36,881 nucleotides of DNA from Aureococcus anophagefferens. Taxonomy: Eukaryota; Sar; Pelagophyceae; Pelagomonadales; Pelagomonadaceae. Below are positions 34,795 to 36,881 of this stretch, piece after piece. The translations under genes were made by a program, and so were the position numbers. Where the stretch lies: positions 321,457-358,337 of the forward strand of contig NW_008705563.1 in NCBI RefSeq assembly GCF_000186865.1, in the 5' to 3' direction. Numbering within the stretch: position 1 is the stretch's first letter; every line of letters starts with the position of its first letter. The notes under the pieces were generated by a model. That model saw only the letters and a program-made list of their open reading frames with translations, was not told the DNA's origin and searched no databases.

Positions 34795-36150
34795 CTAGTT
34801 GAGGAGGTCCGTGTACGTCTCGAGGCAGGTGACGACCGTGCCGAAGATGCCGATGCCGACGCCGAAGTAGGTGACGAGCTTCATGACGCGCGCCTCGACG
34901 GCGGAGTTCGCGAGGCCCAGCGACGTGCCGAAGAGGCCCGGGATGACGATGATGAGGCCCGCGCCCAGGGACGCGCCCATGAGGGACACGACGAAGCCCA
35001 CGTCCGGCAGCACGATCGCGAGCGACGTCGGCACGGCCAACAGCAGCAGCGTGAGCCAGTTCCAGTTCGCCGGGTTCTTCGCGAGGAGCGGGTCCACCGT
35101 CGCCTTGAAGAGCGAGAAGGTCGCGTCGCGGAAGGACGTGAAGAGGAGCGGGTGGGACGACAGGAGCGACACGAGCGTCGCGACGCGCGTCACGAGCGCG
35201 AGCGGGTCGGAGCCGTCGTAGTTCGACAGAATCAACCCCTTGCAGGCGCCGCCGAAGGTCGCGTAGCCCGCGAGCATGACGGCGCCGTAGAGCAGCGCCG
35301 CGAGGCCGAAGGCCTTGAGCGCGACGGCCGCGTGGCGGTCCTTGCGCTCGAGCTCGTTGTACGCGCGGACGGCGTTCGTGTGGCACATGAACGCCGTCGA
35401 CAGCATGTTGAAGAGCACGCACGTGCCCACGCAGAGGCGGGTGCTCGAGACCTGGGCGAGGGGGTCGCCGGCGCCCGCGAGCCAGGACCCGAACCGGGCC
35501 GCCGGCGCGCCGTAGGTGCCGTCGACGGCGCGCTTGACGACGACGTACGCGGACACGGCGATGGCCGCGAGCCCGGCCATGGAGCTGTGCTTGAGCGCCG
35601 ACAGGTTCTTCAGGAGCGCCAGGGGCGCGATGGGGAAGCAGGCGAGGCCGACGATGGCCGCCGTGCGGCCGACGGCGCCGCCGGAGAGCTGCGCGAGCAA
35701 ATCGCCGAGGAAGCAGCCGTAGGTGAGGCACGCGCCGCCGGCGACGCCCATGATCATGACGTCGATGACCCAGGACGTTTTCGGCGAGAAGCAGGCGTCC
35801 CAGAGCTCGCCGAAGTTCGCCGCGCCCGTCTTGGCGACGGCGCGGCCGACGAGCGAGTACGTGTAGGCCGATAGAGCGGCGTGCAAGGCGACGATGGCCA
35901 CGGCCGGCGCGACGCCCGTGCCCGTGCCCGCGGCCATGCCCGCGGGCAGCGCGAGGATGCCGCCGCCGACGATGGTCTTGAAGAGGGACACGGTCGCCGC
36001 GCCCTCGCTCATGGTGCCGGCGACGCCGCCGCGCGTACCGAGCGGCGCGCCGCGCTTCGTCGGCGCCGGCGCCAGCGACCGCGACGACGGCGGCGCGAGC
36101 CTGCCATCGGCGACGGCGCACAGGAGGCCGAGGAGGAGGAGGCGCGCCAT
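34795..36150 (-). CDS. Amino acid/auxin permease family (AAAP, SLC38-like) transporter
   Basis: 451 residues with about eleven hydrophobic segments. The family signature opens the transporter: ATVSLFKTIVGGGILALPAG, the unwound TM1 with its GGG motif that binds substrate and sodium or protons. Later segments such as VIDVMIMGVAGGACLTYGCF, NMLSTAFMCHTNAVRAYNEL and VVSLMGASLGAGLIIVIPGL fit AAAP members. The N-terminal ~45 residues (MARLLLLGLLCAVADGRLAP, then a Ser/Pro/Arg-rich stretch) look like a signal or transit peptide, unusual for this family, and could mean plastid-envelope or endomembrane sorting. The frame is open to 36522, but the ATG at 36150 gives that clean leader. Single exon. Substrate not determinable. 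Confidence 0.9.
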   Translation of the reverse strand: MARLLLLGLLCAVADGRLAPPSSRSLAPAPTKRGAPLGTRGGVAGTMSEGAATVSLFKTIVGGGILALPAGMAAGTGTGVAPAVAIVALHAALSAYTYSLVGRAVAKTGAANFGELWDACFSPKTSWVIDVMIMGVAGGACLTYGCFLGDLLAQLSGGAVGRTAAIVGLACFPIAPLALLKNLSALKHSSMAGLAAIAVSAYVVVKRAVDGTYGAPAARFGSWLAGAGDPLAQVSSTRLCVGTCVLFNMLSTAFMCHTNAVRAYNELERKDRHAAVALKAFGLAALLYGAVMLAGYATFGGACKGLILSNYDGSDPLALVTRVATLVSLLSSHPLLFTSFRDATFSLFKATVDPLLAKNPANWNWLTLLLLAVPTSLAIVLPDVGFVVSLMGASLGAGLIIVIPGLFGTSLGLANSAVEARVMKLVTYFGVGIGIFGTVVTCLETYTDLLN

Positions 36151-36364
36151 CGGCTCAATTGGTGAACGACGCTTGTGGCGCCGCACGAGCTCAAGTACAC
36201 GATCTCGAGGGCAACGTCGGTGCACGGAGCTGCCCTTGAAGCGGCCGCGGGTCGGTGGGGCAGCCTTGCGACAATTCGACTTTCGCGTTTGGCCTGGGGA
36301 CGCACGGCCGCGCGGGCTCCCGGGGGCCGGTGGCCTTGGGCGCCCTCGAGAGACGACGGCGGCC

Positions 36365-36881
36365 ATGCCGCCGCTCCAGGACGTCCTCCTAAGCGCAGGC
36401 ATCCAGGACCGGCTCGAAGCGATCCTGGCGACGTTCGTCGCCTGCGGCGCCCGGTGCGCGAACGGGACGTCGTCGGCAACTACCCCCTGCCCCCTCGGGT
36501 CGCCCGGCGAGGACCAGTTCAAGGAGTGGGAGAAGGACGTCTGCCTCCACGGCTACTCCCTCGCGTTCCACGTGCTCCGGCCGCTGCTCGCGGCCGCGGC
36601 CCGCCCTCCGACGGGCGCGCCGCTCACCAAGGGCGCGAAGAAGAAGGTCGACGCGGCGACGCGCGCGCGCGTGCTCGACCTCCTCCGGGCGCAGCCGCCG
36701 CCGGCGGCCATGGACGTCGACGCGCCCGCGCCCGCGCCGGCCGCCGCGGCGCCGCCCGCGGCGCCGGCGAACGGCGCGGCGGCGCCGCCGCCCGCGCCCG
36801 CGCCCGCGGCCGCCGAGGCGCCGGCGCCGGCGGAGGCGAAGCGGGCGCCGGCGAAGAAGGAGAAGAAGCCGCGCGAGCGCA
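36365..36881 (+). CDS. N-terminal part of an unknown protein, cut by the window end
   Basis: From the ATG at 36365 the frame stays open to the last base (172 codons). It starts MPPLQDVLLSAGIQDRLEAI, then a Cys-containing stretch (VACGARCANGTS), KEWEKDVCLHGYSLAFHVLR, and KGAKKKVDAATRARVLDLLR. After that come about 55 residues of Ala/Pro repeats ending in a basic KRAPAKKEKKPRER. Third positions are nearly all G or C, supporting coding. Family not recognised; the basic tail hints at a nuclear or nucleic-acid-binding protein. The divergent transporter starts 214 bases away. Confidence 0.55.
   Translation, partial: MPPLQDVLLSAGIQDRLEAILATFVACGARCANGTSSATTPCPLGSPGEDQFKEWEKDVCLHGYSLAFHVLRPLLAAAARPPTGAPLTKGAKKKVDAATRARVLDLLRAQPPPAAMDVDAPAPAPAAAAPPAAPANGAAAPPPAPAPAAAEAPAPAEAKRAPAKKEKKPRER

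Noticed and set aside
1..36881. CRISPR arrays, tRNA or rRNA genes, bacterial operons
   Set aside because: None seen: no spaced repeats of CRISPR type, no tRNA T-loop pattern in intergenic DNA, and the genes are eukaryotic with introns.

Overview
This window looks like nuclear DNA of a GC-rich microalga, most likely the pelagophyte Aureococcus anophagefferens or a close relative. The main reasons are very high third-position GC in a compact, gene-dense layout, short introns of about 56 to 72 nt, a selenocysteine-type peroxiredoxin with its own SECIS hairpin, and several about 150 to 200 bp introner elements (intron-generating DNA transposons). The species is inferred, not shown.

Layout. 0.1-5.2 kb: an organellar RlmJ-type rRNA methyltransferase, a secreted orphan protein and a PX/PH phospholipase D. 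5.2-8.7 kb: an acidic orphan protein whose 3' end is tandemly duplicated, a KCTD-like BTB protein and a two-exon zinc-finger protein. 8.9-11.3 kb: a front-end type membrane desaturase facing a peroxiredoxin with an in-frame TGA at the peroxidatic position, a form-2 SECIS in its 3' region and a perfect 53-bp tandem duplication beside that. 11.4-19.4 kb: three leftward genes for secretory-pathway glycosyltransferases, the third a large multidomain fusion. 19.5-22.3 kb: a MYND-RING-Sel1 protein and a GT47 exostosin. 22.5-27.8 kb: two divergent subtilases, the first with P domain, kringle and Cys-rich tail. 28-30.8 kb: a hotdog thioesterase and a GT90 (CAP10-like) gene. 30.9-36.9 kb: a repeat-rich coiled-coil protein, a second MYND-RING-Sel1 paralogue, an orphan, an AAAP amino-acid transporter and the start of another orphan.

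Introners. Six full or near-full copies and one miniature copy lie inside the glycosyltransferase and protease genes. The best preserved have 15-18 bp terminal inverted repeats and 8-bp target duplications. In these the splice acceptor is the CAG at the element's end and the donor is the GT or GC that begins the target duplication, so splicing restores the old coding sequence exactly. One copy (in the GT61-like gene) has been recoded to high GC, suggesting age.

Functionally the window is rich in secretory-pathway glycosylation and proteolysis genes (GT61-like, HVRLGD glycosyltransferase, GT fusion, GT47, GT90, two subtilases), plus lipid enzymes (PLD, desaturase, thioesterase) and redox defence (Sec-peroxiredoxin). 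There is no operon logic: genes are single, with convergent 3' ends often under 100 bp apart and divergent 5' gaps from about 140 to 700 bp.
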